Part shown: piece by piece, positions 8,835 to 17,727 of the stretch | How the letters are laid out: each line of letters opens with the position of its first letter | Position numbering within the stretch: position 1 is the first letter of the stretch | DNA from: Pseudoxanthomonas sp. 3HH-4 | GTDB taxonomy: Bacteria > Pseudomonadota > Gammaproteobacteria > Xanthomonadales > Xanthomonadaceae | Direction of reading: 5' to 3' | Assembly: GCF_006716465.1 (NCBI RefSeq) | Contig: NZ_VFPB01000007.1 | Coordinates: 151,372-215,371, forward strand | DNA: 64,000 nt | Made by a program: the position numbers and the translations under genes | The notes under the pieces: model-generated | Seen by the model: only the letters and a program-made list of their open reading frames with translations | The model's database searches: none | What the model was told of the DNA's origin: nothing

Positions 8835-11545
8835 GGCGTCGGAAGGCTCCGGGGAAGGGGGTAATCGGAGGGAAGCGCATCGGCAAGCGTACGTATACGC
8901 AGGGCCGCGCGCAGGGTGTCGGGATCCGCATCGGAGGCGACCCGCAGCGAGATGCGTTCGCCGGGAAGCAGGATCAGTGCGTTGTCGGAAACGTCGGCGT
9001 CGATCTCGTCGAAGTCGACCCACACCGCCCGGGCCAGTGCTGTGGCGGTGAGGTCGAGTACGGGATGGTCGCCTTCCTGGCGCAGGCGCGTGCGCAGGCC
9101 CGGATCGGGCCAACGCATGTCCTTGGCCGCGGCAAAATAGACGACCTCGCGCGCGGCGGGCTCGCCGACGGAAGCCAGGTCGAACACCGCGACCGTCGTC
9201 GATGGCGATGCGCCTTTGAGCAGATCGGCATCGACGTAGGTGGCTATGCGCGACGCCGACAGCGGTGCGATTTCGACACGCCGTGTCTCATCCCGCAGCA
9301 CGCGCCCGTCCAGGGTCATGACGCGCAGGCGGAGGGTGCCGACGCGTGGCGTGGTCCGGTCCGAGACGATGCTGACGCTGGTCCGTCCTTCCTTGCGCAG
9401 GGCAGCGACGGTCACCGGCGCGAAGAACCGGCGTGCATGGAACTGCAGCGCCTTCCAGCGCCCGAACCAGTCGATGCCCGACCAAGACGCACCCGGCCAC
9501 ACATCGTTGAGCTGCCAGTACAGCGAACCCATCGTGTACGGCCGGCTGGCGCGATGGTGCCGCGCCGCCAGCCCGATGCCTTCGGCCTGCATCACCTGGC
9601 TGAGGTAGACGAAATCGGTGAAGTCGCGCGGCTCGCCGAATTCCATGCGCACGTAGTGCAACAGGCGCTCGTTGCCCTTGCCGGCCATGAACTTCTGGTG
9701 GGCCTCGATCACCGGTGCATCGACGCGCTGCTCGTCGCGCGCCGCGAAATGATCTATCGTGCGCTGCACCGGCCACGCCTGCAGGCCGTACTCCGACATG
9801 AAGCGCGGCGTCACGTCCAGGTACGCCGATGGCGGACGCGCCGGATTGCCCCACACCTCCCAGTAGTGCATGTCGCCGCTGGACGGCGTGTTGGCCGCCT
9901 CGGCCATGTCGTCGCTGGGCGAGCTCGGCCAGTAGGCGATGCCGCCGGCCTCTTCCTCCACCACCTTGCGCAGGTCATGGCCGAACAGTTGCGCATAGCC
10001 GTCCCAGACGCGTTGCGCGAACACCGGATCGGCTTCCTTCAACGTCTTGCCGTGGCCCCAGTATTTCCAGGCGATCTCTTCCTCGTTGTTGCCGCACCAC
10101 AACACGATGCTGGGATGATTGCGCAGCCGCCGCACCTGGTCGCGCGCCTCGGCCACCACGTTGGCGCGGAACGCGGGGTCATAGGCGGGCTGCATGCCGC
10201 CGCCGAACATGAAGTCCTGCCAGACCAGCAGGCCGAGTTCATCCGCGATGTCGAAGAACGCATCGCTTTCGTAGTAGCCGCCGCCCCAGCTGCGGATCAT
10301 GTTCATGTTCGCGTCGACCGCCGACTGCAGCACGCGCCGCAACTGCGCGTTGGTCACCCGCGGCTGGAACATGTCGAACGGGATCGCGTTGGCGCCCTTG
10401 GCGAAGATCGCGATGCCGTTGACGGTGAAGGCGAACCCCCTGCCCTGCGCGTCCGGGTCGCGACGCAGCGCAACGCTGCGCAGTCCGGTCCGTTCGCCCC
10501 GTGCATCGATCACCTGCGTGCCGTCGAGCAGCTCCAGATCGAAGCGGTACAGCGGCTGCGAGCCGTAGCCCACCGGAAACCAGCGCTGCGGCTTTTCGAT
10601 GCGGATCGCCTGCGAGATGCGATTGACGCCGGACGCAAGCGACACGCGTTGCGTCGCCGCGAGCACGCGCTCGCCATCGGGCGCGGTCCGCCACAGGCGC
10701 GCGAGATAGCGGCCCGCGCGCACGGCGTCGACCGTCGCCACTGCGGTCACGTCCGCGCGCTCTTCCGTCACATGGTCCTGGCGCAGCTGCAGGTTGTCGA
10801 TCCGCGCGCGGCCCCAGCTCTGCAGGCGCACCGGCTTCCAGATGCCCGCCGTGACATAGCGCGGCCCCCAGTCCCAGCCGTAGTGGTAACCCGGCTTGCG
10901 CACGAAGTTCGCGGTCATCGCGTCCTTCGGTTCGTCGCCGTAGGGGGAGGGGTAATTGCCGGCGATCCGGTGCGGCATCGCCTGCACCTGGGGCAGCAGC
11001 TTCGCAATCGGCGAGCGCAGGATCACGCGCAGTTCATTCCTGCCCACGCGCAGCCGTTGCTGCACGGGCACGCGCCATGTCCGGAACGCGTTGTCGGCGT
11101 CGAGCACCTTCTCACCGTTGAGGAAGACCTCAGCGAAGGTATCCAGCCCTTCGAACACCAGGTCACTGCGCGGGGCGTCGCGTGTGTCGCGGGATACGTC
11201 GAACGTCGTCCTGTACTCCCAGTCGGCCAGGCCGATCCACTGCAGGCCTGCCTCCGGCGCACCCTTGTAGGGATTGGCGATCAGGCCGTTGTCGAACAGG
11301 TCCGTGTGCACGGTGCCTGGCGTCGTGGCGCGATGCCATTGCCGTGTTCCGGCGGGACCGGCGTCGGGCGCGGCCGTGCCATCGTGCAGTTGCCGGAATT
11401 CCCAGCCGGCGTCCAGCGTGCGTTCGCTCACTGCCTGCGCCATGGCCGGGACCGACGCAACGATCAACGCGAGAACGCAGAGGACATGCACCTGCCATCC
11501 GCGACACCGGATGCGACCCGTCTGGAGCGTGCTGAAGCGCGGCAT
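8831..11545 (-). CDS. GH2 exo-beta-mannosidase
   Basis: 904 residues from ATG 11545, with a signal peptide ending AMAQA. The GH2 layout is clear: an N-terminal jelly roll (RQWHRATTPGTVHTDL; WEYRTTFDV), an immunoglobulin-like domain, a TIM barrel starting near residue 370, and a C-terminal beta domain. HYGWDWGPR is typical of the beta-mannosidase branch. The acid/base is Glu488 in WCGNNEEE and the nucleophile Glu585 in MSEYGLQ. It would remove the single beta-1,4-mannose from Man-beta-GlcNAc2 after the GH92 enzymes trim alpha-mannose. It is the first gene of a coupled GH2-AGE-GH92 run, transcribed divergently from a third GH92 gene across a region with two LacI-type sites. Confidence 0.93.
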   Translation of the reverse strand: MPRFSTLQTGRIRCRGWQVHVLCVLALIVASVPAMAQAVSERTLDAGWEFRQLHDGTAAPDAGPAGTRQWHRATTPGTVHTDLFDNGLIANPYKGAPEAGLQWIGLADWEYRTTFDVSRDTRDAPRSDLVFEGLDTFAEVFLNGEKVLDADNAFRTWRVPVQQRLRVGRNELRVILRSPIAKLLPQVQAMPHRIAGNYPSPYGDEPKDAMTANFVRKPGYHYGWDWGPRYVTAGIWKPVRLQSWGRARIDNLQLRQDHVTEERADVTAVATVDAVRAGRYLARLWRTAPDGERVLAATQRVSLASGVNRISQAIRIEKPQRWFPVGYGSQPLYRFDLELLDGTQVIDARGERTGLRSVALRRDPDAQGRGFAFTVNGIAIFAKGANAIPFDMFQPRVTNAQLRRVLQSAVDANMNMIRSWGGGYYESDAFFDIADELGLLVWQDFMFGGGMQPAYDPAFRANVVAEARDQVRRLRNHPSIVLWCGNNEEEIAWKYWGHGKTLKEADPVFAQRVWDGYAQLFGHDLRKVVEEEAGGIAYWPSSPSDDMAEAANTPSSGDMHYWEVWGNPARPPSAYLDVTPRFMSEYGLQAWPVQRTIDHFAARDEQRVDAPVIEAHQKFMAGKGNERLLHYVRMEFGEPRDFTDFVYLSQVMQAEGIGLAARHHRASRPYTMGSLYWQLNDVWPGASWSGIDWFGRWKALQFHARRFFAPVTVAALRKEGRTSVSIVSDRTTPRVGTLRLRVMTLDGRVLRDETRRVEIAPLSASRIATYVDADLLKGASPSTTVAVFDLASVGEPAAREVVYFAAAKDMRWPDPGLRTRLRQEGDHPVLDLTATALARAVWVDFDEIDADVSDNALILLPGERISLRVASDADPDTLRAALRIRTLADALPSDYPLPRSLPTP

Positions 11546-11703
11546 GTGGACTCCCCGATTGATGGTCGATGCGTGCATTGTTCGACACCTGCGCGGCCAC
11601 CCGCGCATGCGGGTGCTTTCCCTTGAACGGTGATCCAGCGACCCGACGGTTGTGCACGGCGCGCCTGCCGCCCCGATGGCACTACCTTGCAAATACTCCG
11701 GAC

Positions 11704-11717
11704 TTGGATCGATCCAA
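11704..11717. promoter_or_regulatory. LacI-type operator in the GH2/GH92 divergent promoter
   Basis: TTGGATCGATCCAA, identical to the core of the receptor operator. It lies 158 bases upstream of the GH2 ATG and 182 bases upstream of the GH92 ATG, so it can control both directions. The 354-base divergent gap (11546-11899) holds no credible gene. Confidence 0.7.
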
Positions 11718-11874
11718 TTACGTGACTAAGATGTAGCATGCCGAACGCGGCGACGCATGCTGCTGCGCAACAGGAAGCGATCAGCGCCCCTGCTCAGCGC
11801 GCATCGCACTCCTGTCGACAGACACCGGGAACCCCGAGTCACCGGTCCCGCGGGCGTGTGCTAGCTTCGACGAA

Positions 11875-11888
11875 TTCGACCGATCCAA
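11875..11888. promoter_or_regulatory. variant LacI-type operator next to the GH92 ribosome site
   Basis: TTCGACCGATCCAA matches the core palindrome at 12 of 14 positions, with an intact right half. It ends 11 bases before the ATG at 11900, so a bound repressor would block transcription initiation or elongation into this gene. Confidence 0.5.
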
Positions 11889-11899
11889 AAGGGTGCAGG

Positions 11900-14254
11900 A
11901 TGAACACGCGTTACGCGACGAAGGTCATGGTGCTGGCGGGTTTCGCTGCATGTGCGATGGCGGTGGCCGGCAGCGCATGGGCGGCAGCCACAGACGTCGG
12001 CGAGGCCGCGTACAAGGCCGTGGATCCCTTCATCGGGACGGGTGGCGAGGGCCATACCTACCCCGGCGCCACCGTGCCGTACGGCATGGTGCAGCTGTCG
12101 CCCGACACCCGCATCCAGCCACGCAAGGATGGGTATGGCTGGGCCGCCGGCTACCGCTACGACGACACCACCATCGTCGGCTTCTCGCACACGCATTTTT
12201 CCGGCACCGGTCATTCCGACCTGGGCGATCTGTTGCTGATGCCCACCACCGGCGAACTGAAACTCGAACGCGGTGACCCCGACAAGCCCGGCAGTGGCTA
12301 CACCTCGCGCTTCCGCCACGCCACCGAGACCGCCCAGCCCGGCTACTACGCCGTCACCCTGGACGACCACGACGTGCGCGCCGAACTTACCGCCAGTCCG
12401 CGCGTGGGTATGCACCGCTATCACTTCCCCGCCGGCAAGCCCGCGCAAGTGGTGCTGGACCTGCGCACCAGCATGTACGACTACCCCGGCAAAGTGTCGT
12501 GGTCGCGCGTGCGCGTGCGCACCGACGGCACGATCACCGGCTTCCGCGAAACGCGCGGCTGGGCGCCGGGCCGCCAGTTGTATTTCGCCCTGCGCTTCTC
12601 CCAGCCGGTCACCGGCCATGCGCTGCACAACACCGAACAGGACATTTCGTACAAGGGGTTTCCGCCGCCCGGCGAGAAAGACCCGCGCCAGCGCGCGCAG
12701 ATCGAAGGCCGGCAGCTGGTCGCGGCGTTCGACCTCGCCCCGGGTGCCGGCAAACCCGTGCTGGTCAAAGTGGCCATTTCACCGGTCAGCGAAGACAACG
12801 CCATCGCCAACCTCGATGCCGAATCGCCCGGCTGGGATTTCGATGGCATGCGCGCCGCCGCGAGACAGCAGTGGAGTGAAGCGCTCGGTGCGGTGGATGC
12901 GCAGGGCGACGCGGCGCAGCGTACCCGCTTCTACACCGCCCTCTACCACACGCTGCTCGGCCCAACGCTTTTCATGGACAGCGACGGCCGTTACCGCGGC
13001 CCGGACAATGCCGTGCACCAGGCGAAGGGCTGGACCAACTACTCCACGTTCTCGCTGTGGGACACCTATCGCGCCCTGCACCCGCTGGCCACGCTGGTGC
13101 AACCGCCGCAACGCACGAACGACTTCATCAATTCGCTGCTGGCCGCGCGTCGCGAGAGTCCGTACGGCGTGCTGCCGGTGTGGTCGTTCCACGGGCTGGA
13201 GACGTGGTGCATGATCGGTTACCACGCGGTGCCGGTGATCGCCGATGCCTACATGAAGGGCATCCGCGGCTACGACGCCGAGGAAGCACTGCAGGCGATG
13301 GTGGCCAGCGCCAGCTATGGGCCGTATGACGGCATCGCGCAGTACCGCGAGCTGGGCTACGTGCCCATCGACGAGGAAGGCGAAGCGGCCAGCAAGACGC
13401 TGGAGTACGCCTTCGACGACTGGACCGTGGCGCAGATGGCGCGGGCGATGGGCAAGGCCGATGTCGCTACGACCTTCGAGAAGCGCGCCGCCAACTGGAA
13501 GCATGCGTTCGACCCCGACACCGGCTTCATGCGCGCACGTAAGCGCGATGGCAGTTTCCGCACGCCGTTCGACCCCAGCGCCAGTGGCTACGGCACCGAC
13601 TACACCGAGGGCAACGCGTGGCAGTACTCGTGGTACGTGCCGCAGGACGTCGCCGGCCTGGCGGCGGCGCACGGCGGCGACGAGGCGCTGCTGGCGCGGC
13701 TGGACGCAGTCTTCGATGCGAAGGTGGATGCGTCGGTGTTCGCGCACATGGAAGACATCACGGGCCTGATCGGCTGGTACGCGCACGGCAACGAACCCAG
13801 CCACCACGTGGCCTACCTGTACGCCTACGCGGGCCAACCATGGCGTACGCAGGCGCGGTTGCAGCAGATCATGTCCAGCCAGTACGCGGCGCGTCCGGAT
13901 GGCCTGGCCGGCAACGACGACCTGGGCCAGATGTCGGCGTGGTACGTGTTCACCGCACTCGGGTTCTATCCGGTCACGCCCGGCAGCAACCAGTACATCA
14001 TCGGCCGTCCGTTCCTGCCGCGCGCGACGCTGCACCTGCCCAACGGCAAGCGCTTCACCATCATCGCCGACGGCCTGGACGACGCGCATGCCTACATCGG
14101 GAGTGCCAGCCTCAACGACAAACCACTGACGCGCGCGTACCTGACGCATGACGAGATTCTCGCCGGGGGCGAACTGCGCTTCGTGATGCAGGCGGAACCG
14201 GACACCACCTGGGCCACCGATCCGACCCAGCGGCCATACTCGATGTCCCGCTAG
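11900..14254 (+). CDS. GH92 family exo-alpha-mannosidase (classical catalytic residues)
   Basis: 784 residues from ATG 11900, with GGGTGCAGGA just upstream. A signal peptide (VLAGFAACAMAVAGSAWA) precedes the GH92 motifs VDPFIGTGGEGHTYPGATVP, YGMVQLSPDT and GFSHTHFSGTGHSD. Towards the C-terminus HGNEPSHHVAYLY supplies the catalytic acid Glu632, and GNDDLGQMSAWYVF the base. About 780 residues is the normal family length. It is expected to act in the periplasm as a calcium-dependent inverting alpha-mannosidase on N-glycan arms; alpha-1,2 versus alpha-1,3 cannot be read from sequence. Its stop TAG overlaps the opposing cutC stop in the same CTAG. It contrasts with the Gln823 paralogue at 4217-7561. 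Confidence 0.95.
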   Translation: MNTRYATKVMVLAGFAACAMAVAGSAWAAATDVGEAAYKAVDPFIGTGGEGHTYPGATVPYGMVQLSPDTRIQPRKDGYGWAAGYRYDDTTIVGFSHTHFSGTGHSDLGDLLLMPTTGELKLERGDPDKPGSGYTSRFRHATETAQPGYYAVTLDDHDVRAELTASPRVGMHRYHFPAGKPAQVVLDLRTSMYDYPGKVSWSRVRVRTDGTITGFRETRGWAPGRQLYFALRFSQPVTGHALHNTEQDISYKGFPPPGEKDPRQRAQIEGRQLVAAFDLAPGAGKPVLVKVAISPVSEDNAIANLDAESPGWDFDGMRAAARQQWSEALGAVDAQGDAAQRTRFYTALYHTLLGPTLFMDSDGRYRGPDNAVHQAKGWTNYSTFSLWDTYRALHPLATLVQPPQRTNDFINSLLAARRESPYGVLPVWSFHGLETWCMIGYHAVPVIADAYMKGIRGYDAEEALQAMVASASYGPYDGIAQYRELGYVPIDEEGEAASKTLEYAFDDWTVAQMARAMGKADVATTFEKRAANWKHAFDPDTGFMRARKRDGSFRTPFDPSASGYGTDYTEGNAWQYSWYVPQDVAGLAAAHGGDEALLARLDAVFDAKVDASVFAHMEDITGLIGWYAHGNEPSHHVAYLYAYAGQPWRTQARLQQIMSSQYAARPDGLAGNDDLGQMSAWYVFTALGFYPVTPGSNQYIIGRPFLPRATLHLPNGKRFTIIADGLDDAHAYIGSASLNDKPLTRAYLTHDEILAGGELRFVMQAEPDTTWATDPTQRPYSMSR

Positions 14255-15000
14255 CGCGGGTTCACGGCATCTAGCGCGGCGCGAAGCGCGCTGACGCGCG
14301 CCGGATCGGTTTCCGACCAGTCCGGCGCCAGCGATTGCAACACCGGATTGAGGAACCCCATCGAGGAAATGCGGGGCGCTTTTGCCGAGGCATGGAACTC
14401 GCGTGCACCGGTCAACGTCGCCAACGTGGCGACATTGCCGGCATCGATGCCGGCGCCCGGCATCAGCGTCACGCGGCCCGCGGCCTGCCTTGCCAGCATC
14501 GCGATGCGGTCAGCGCCTTCCATCGCCGTAGCCTGCCCGCCTGACGTCAGTATGCGCCGGCAACCCAATGCGATCACCTGTTCCAGCGCTTGCACCGGGT
14601 CACGCGCCGCATCGAAGGCGCGGTGGAACGTCACCTGCAACGGACCCGCCGCCGCGACGAGTCGTCCGCACAACGGCAGGTCGATGTCGCCATCGGCCTG
14701 CAGCGCGCCGATCACCACGCCATCGCAGCCCAACCGTACGCACATCTCGATGTCGCGCAGCATCACCTCGGTTTCGCGCGCGTCGTAAAGGAAATCCCCT
14801 GCGCGTGGCCGCACCAGCACGAACAATGGAATCCGCACGCGTTCGCGCGCCAGCGCCAGCGTGCCGTAGGACGGCGTGGTACCGCCGGAAGCCAGGCCCT
14901 CGCACAGTTCCACCCGGTCGGCGCCGGCGTCCTGCGCCGCCAGTGCGGAGCCGAGCGAACCGGCCGCGATCTCCAGCGCCAACGACGGGGATGCACTCAC
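14251..15000 (-). CDS. cutC: CutC family TIM-barrel protein
   Basis: 249 residues, full length for CutC (about 240-250). The signature GADRVELCEGLASGGTTPS is at residues 27-45, followed by LVRPRAGDFLYD and a VTFHRAFD strand. It is cytoplasmic. CutC was named for copper tolerance in E. coli, but its biochemical role is not settled. Here it is the last gene of the coupled glk-asparaginase-cutC operon (4-base overlaps) under a LacI-type operator, so a role in handling a sugar or glycan-derived product is at least as likely as copper handling. That reading is inference from position. It ends tail-to-tail with the GH92 gene in a shared CTAG. Confidence 0.88.
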   Translation of the reverse strand: MSASPSLALEIAAGSLGSALAAQDAGADRVELCEGLASGGTTPSYGTLALARERVRIPLFVLVRPRAGDFLYDARETEVMLRDIEMCVRLGCDGVVIGALQADGDIDLPLCGRLVAAAGPLQVTFHRAFDAARDPVQALEQVIALGCRRILTSGGQATAMEGADRIAMLARQAAGRVTLMPGAGIDAGNVATLATLTGAREFHASAKAPRISSMGFLNPVLQSLAPDWSETDPARVSALRAALDAVNPR

Positions 15001-16007
15001 GCGCCTTCACCGTAGACGGCGTCGGAGGCGAGCAATGCGTCCTGCCGCTGCGCGTCGCAGACCGCGTAGACGAAGCCCTGGTGCAGCGCGAACGCGCCCA
15101 CTTCGCCGTGCCTGTTCAACGCCAGGAAGCAGACCTGCAATGACTTGCTGGCTTCCGGCCGCTTGCGCACCACCCGCGCGATGGCTTCGCGGCACGCCTC
15201 CATGGGCGAACGGCCCTGCCGCATCAGTTCCACCACCAGGAAGCTCGCCGCGTTGCGGATCATTTCCTCGCCAACGCCCGAGGCCGTGGCGGCGCCGACG
15301 TCGTTGTCCACGTACAGGCCCGCGCCGATGATGGGACTGTCGCCCACCCGACCGTGCAGCTTCCACGCCATGCCGCTGGTGGTGCAGGCACCTGCCAGGC
15401 GCCCGTGGCGGTCGATCGCCAGCATCCCGAGCGTATCGTGGTTGTCGCGGTCGCCCGGCCGCTGCCTGCGTTCGGCATTGATTTCGGGCTTGTATTCGGC
15501 GCGTGCACGCCACTCACGCCATGCCTGTTCCGCCTGCGGCGTCAGCAGGCGTTGCTTGTTGAAGCCTTGTTCCACCGCGAACTGCTGCGCGCCGTCCCCG
15601 ACCAGCATCACGTGCGGCGTCTTTTCCATCACGCGCCGCGCCACGCTGATGGGGTGGTCGATATCCTCCAGCGCCGCTACCGCGCCACAGCGGCCATCGC
15701 CATCCATGATGCTGGCGTCCAGGGTCAGGATGCCGTCGCGATCGGGATTGCCGCAGCGCCCGACAGTGGGGTTGCACAGGTCCGTTTCGGCCCAGCGGGC
15801 GCCCTGCTCCACTGCATCCAGTGCACCACCACCCGTCGCCAGAACCTTCCATGCCGGCTGGTTGGCCTGCACGCCGAAATCCCAGGTGGACACCACGCGC
15901 GCGCCCACCGGCGTACTGCTGGCCGGCTGTCCCGCCAGCCGGCCGGACAACGCCAGCGCACTGGCCGACAACGCCGCCTGGCCCAGGAACTTCCTTCTGC
16001 CGTTCAT
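14997..16007 (-). CDS. glycosylasparaginase-type Ntn hydrolase (GlcNAc-Asn amidase)
   Basis: 336 residues with a twin-arginine-like signal (MNGRRKFLGQAALSASALAL), so probably exported folded. The mature part has STWDFGVQANQPAWKVL, a GGGALDAVEQGA helix and the self-cleavage site DNHDTLGMLAID. Thr192 is the expected new N-terminal nucleophile, and GAGLYVDNDVGAATASGVGEE is the later substrate loop. These are features of N4-(beta-N-acetylglucosaminyl)-L-asparaginase rather than plain isoaspartyl peptidase. It would cut the GlcNAc-Asn bond, the last step of N-glycoprotein breakdown, fitting the GH92/GH2 neighbours. It overlaps both operon neighbours by 4 bases. Confidence 0.9.
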   Translation of the reverse strand: MNGRRKFLGQAALSASALALSGRLAGQPASSTPVGARVVSTWDFGVQANQPAWKVLATGGGALDAVEQGARWAETDLCNPTVGRCGNPDRDGILTLDASIMDGDGRCGAVAALEDIDHPISVARRVMEKTPHVMLVGDGAQQFAVEQGFNKQRLLTPQAEQAWREWRARAEYKPEINAERRQRPGDRDNHDTLGMLAIDRHGRLAGACTTSGMAWKLHGRVGDSPIIGAGLYVDNDVGAATASGVGEEMIRNAASFLVVELMRQGRSPMEACREAIARVVRKRPEASKSLQVCFLALNRHGEVGAFALHQGFVYAVCDAQRQDALLASDAVYGEGA

Positions 16008-17014
16008 GCCTGCTCCTCATGTGTTGGTTCAGCGCACGCGGGCCGATGCGCGCGCGCATGCATCGCGGCACCCACCAGACCCAGCTGCCCATGGTCGATG
16101 CGCCACAGCGGCGGCGGCATGCGCGCGCTGGTGAATTTTTCGGCATACCGTCGCGCAAAGGCACCCTGGTGCAGGAACGGCGCGATGTGGCGGGTCACGC
16201 CGCCGGCCAGGTAGGCCTGGCGCGCGCCGACGGTCAGCACCAGATCGCCGACCAGGCTGCCGAGCCAGCCGCAGAATACCTGCAGCGTTTCCCGCGCCAG
16301 CGGATCGTCGCCACGGGCGGCTTCCACCAGCGGTGCGACCTGCTTCCAGCGCGGCGGGGCGCCGCGCACATCGGCCAGCGCGTCGTACAGATGCATCAAT
16401 CCGTTGCCGGACAACACGCGTTCGTTGTCCACGTGCGACCAGCGTCGCGACAGACGCTGCAACACATCCAGTTCGATGTCGGTGTTGGCCGCCAGCGCCG
16501 CGTGGCCGGCTTCGCTCAGCAAGACCTCGCTGCCCTGTGCATCCAGGCACAGCGCTGCGCCCAGCCCGGTCCCCGGTCCCAGCACAAGCGCCGGAGAGTG
16601 CATGCCGGGGTCGTCCTGCGCCACCAGCGCCACCAGCGCGGTGCGCTGCAAACCGGGAATGGCGCGTGCGACGGCTTCGAAATCGTTGATCACCTGCAGC
16701 GAACCCAGCCCCGCTTCCTGCGCCGTGCCGCGCACCGACACCTTCCACGGCAGGTTGGCGTTGACCAGGCGGTCGCCATCGAGAAAACCGGCGATCGCGA
16801 CCACGCCGGACGTCACCCGGACCCCCGGCTGGGTCGAGCAGAGGCTCAGCAGATAGTTTTCCAGGATGGCGGCAAGCGACGCGTGCTCCGCACAGCGATA
16901 CATCGCCATGTCCCGCACGTTGATCGGATCGCCCGGGGCGCACCAGCCCAACCGGGCGTGGGTGCCCCCAACGTCGGCCACGAGGCAAGCGTTCCGGTGC
17001 TGCGAAGAATCCAT
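16004..17014 (-). CDS. glk: glucokinase
   Basis: 336 residues. The ATP/phosphate-binding motif LVADVGGTHARLGW is at the N-terminus, then LVNANLPWKVS, VINDFEA (sugar-binding Asn and catalytic Asp) and LVLGPGTGLGAAL. This is the bacterial glucokinase family of E. coli Glk type, which makes glucose-6-phosphate in the cytoplasm. It is the first gene of the glk-asparaginase-cutC operon, with a LacI-type operator 59 bases upstream of the ATG. In this setting it may phosphorylate sugars freed by the periplasmic glycosidases; whether it accepts mannose or fructose cannot be read from sequence. Confidence 0.93.
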   Translation of the reverse strand: MDSSQHRNACLVADVGGTHARLGWCAPGDPINVRDMAMYRCAEHASLAAILENYLLSLCSTQPGVRVTSGVVAIAGFLDGDRLVNANLPWKVSVRGTAQEAGLGSLQVINDFEAVARAIPGLQRTALVALVAQDDPGMHSPALVLGPGTGLGAALCLDAQGSEVLLSEAGHAALAANTDIELDVLQRLSRRWSHVDNERVLSGNGLMHLYDALADVRGAPPRWKQVAPLVEAARGDDPLARETLQVFCGWLGSLVGDLVLTVGARQAYLAGGVTRHIAPFLHQGAFARRYAEKFTSARMPPPLWRIDHGQLGLVGAAMHARAHRPACAEPTHEEQA

Positions 17015-17072
17015 GGGGAAAACCCGGCCGATGCCAGGATCACGTTCAGAGACGCAGCACTATACGTTCGAT

Positions 17073-17086
17073 TTGGATCGTTTCAA
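17073..17086. promoter_or_regulatory. LacI-type operator upstream of glk operon
   Basis: TTGGATCGTTTCAA matches the locus operator at 12 of 14 positions and lies 59 bases upstream of the glk start. It ties the glk-asparaginase-cutC operon to the same regulon as the receptor and glycosidases. Confidence 0.55.
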
Positions 17087-17317
17087 AAGGCTGGAGGGTT
17101 GCGCCGCGATCCAACCGACCAGGCGGAAACATGCTCATCTGTAAAGACCGGGGCAGGCGGTCAACGCCGAAGATGTCCATGCATGCCATCTGCATGGCGC
17201 TCGAGCTGCTCCCAGACTTCGCCGCAACCCTCACCACACCGGTCCGGCGATAGCGCTCGCCCGGCTTCCGCGTTTCCAGCACGTGCGCTTCTGCATCGGG
17301 GAACGCGCGCACCTGCA

Positions 17318-17602
17318 TCAGCCGTGGCGCCTGCCATTGCCCGCCACGGAGATCCAGCCCAGCTGCATGTTGTTCGCCAGCGCGCGCTTAATCGAAGCGA
17401 CGTTTGCTCCAGGCACAACCGGTTCCGTAAACCACGTACACGCGGATTGAGCGCGCCGTGAAGCGGCGTCGGCATCGCTGGATTGTTGGATATCAGCTCG
17501 CAGGGCATCAACTGAAGTTATGCATTTGGCGATGAATTCGTTCTCCAGTGGCGCATACGCAAGCTCCGATGTCCCCGGTTCCGAGTAGCGCGAACGGCCG
17601 GA
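17318..17602 (-). other. unexplained open frame without a start codon in a 640-base gap
   Basis: Between the glk operator and the glucan synthase gene (17087-17727) no recognised gene was found. One minus-strand frame stays open for 94 codons, reading through ENEFIAKCITSVDALRADIQ and GANVASIKRALANNMQLGW and ending at a TGA (17320-17318). It has no ATG, GTG or TTG in a position that would give most of this product. The amino-acid mix looks protein-like, so it may be a decayed 3' gene fragment; chance openness in G+C-rich DNA is equally possible. No family is recognised. Confidence 0.2.
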
Positions 17603-17727
17603 TCAAGACGCCAGGGGCGCCGCGCCGCAGCTTCAGCCTCACACGTTGATCTCCCCCTTCACGTCGGCATCCCGAGGCGCATGCAAGGATGGGTTCCACG
17701 TCGGTCGCCCGCCCCACAGGATTTCCG

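Noticed and set aside
9065..11626. 853-codon plus-strand frame opposite the beta-mannosidase
   Set aside because: Shadow of the GH2 gene; no recognisable protein features.
17107..17114. Half-site CGATCCAA near the glk operator
   Set aside because: Only one arm matches; eight bases is too little to call a further LacI operator.
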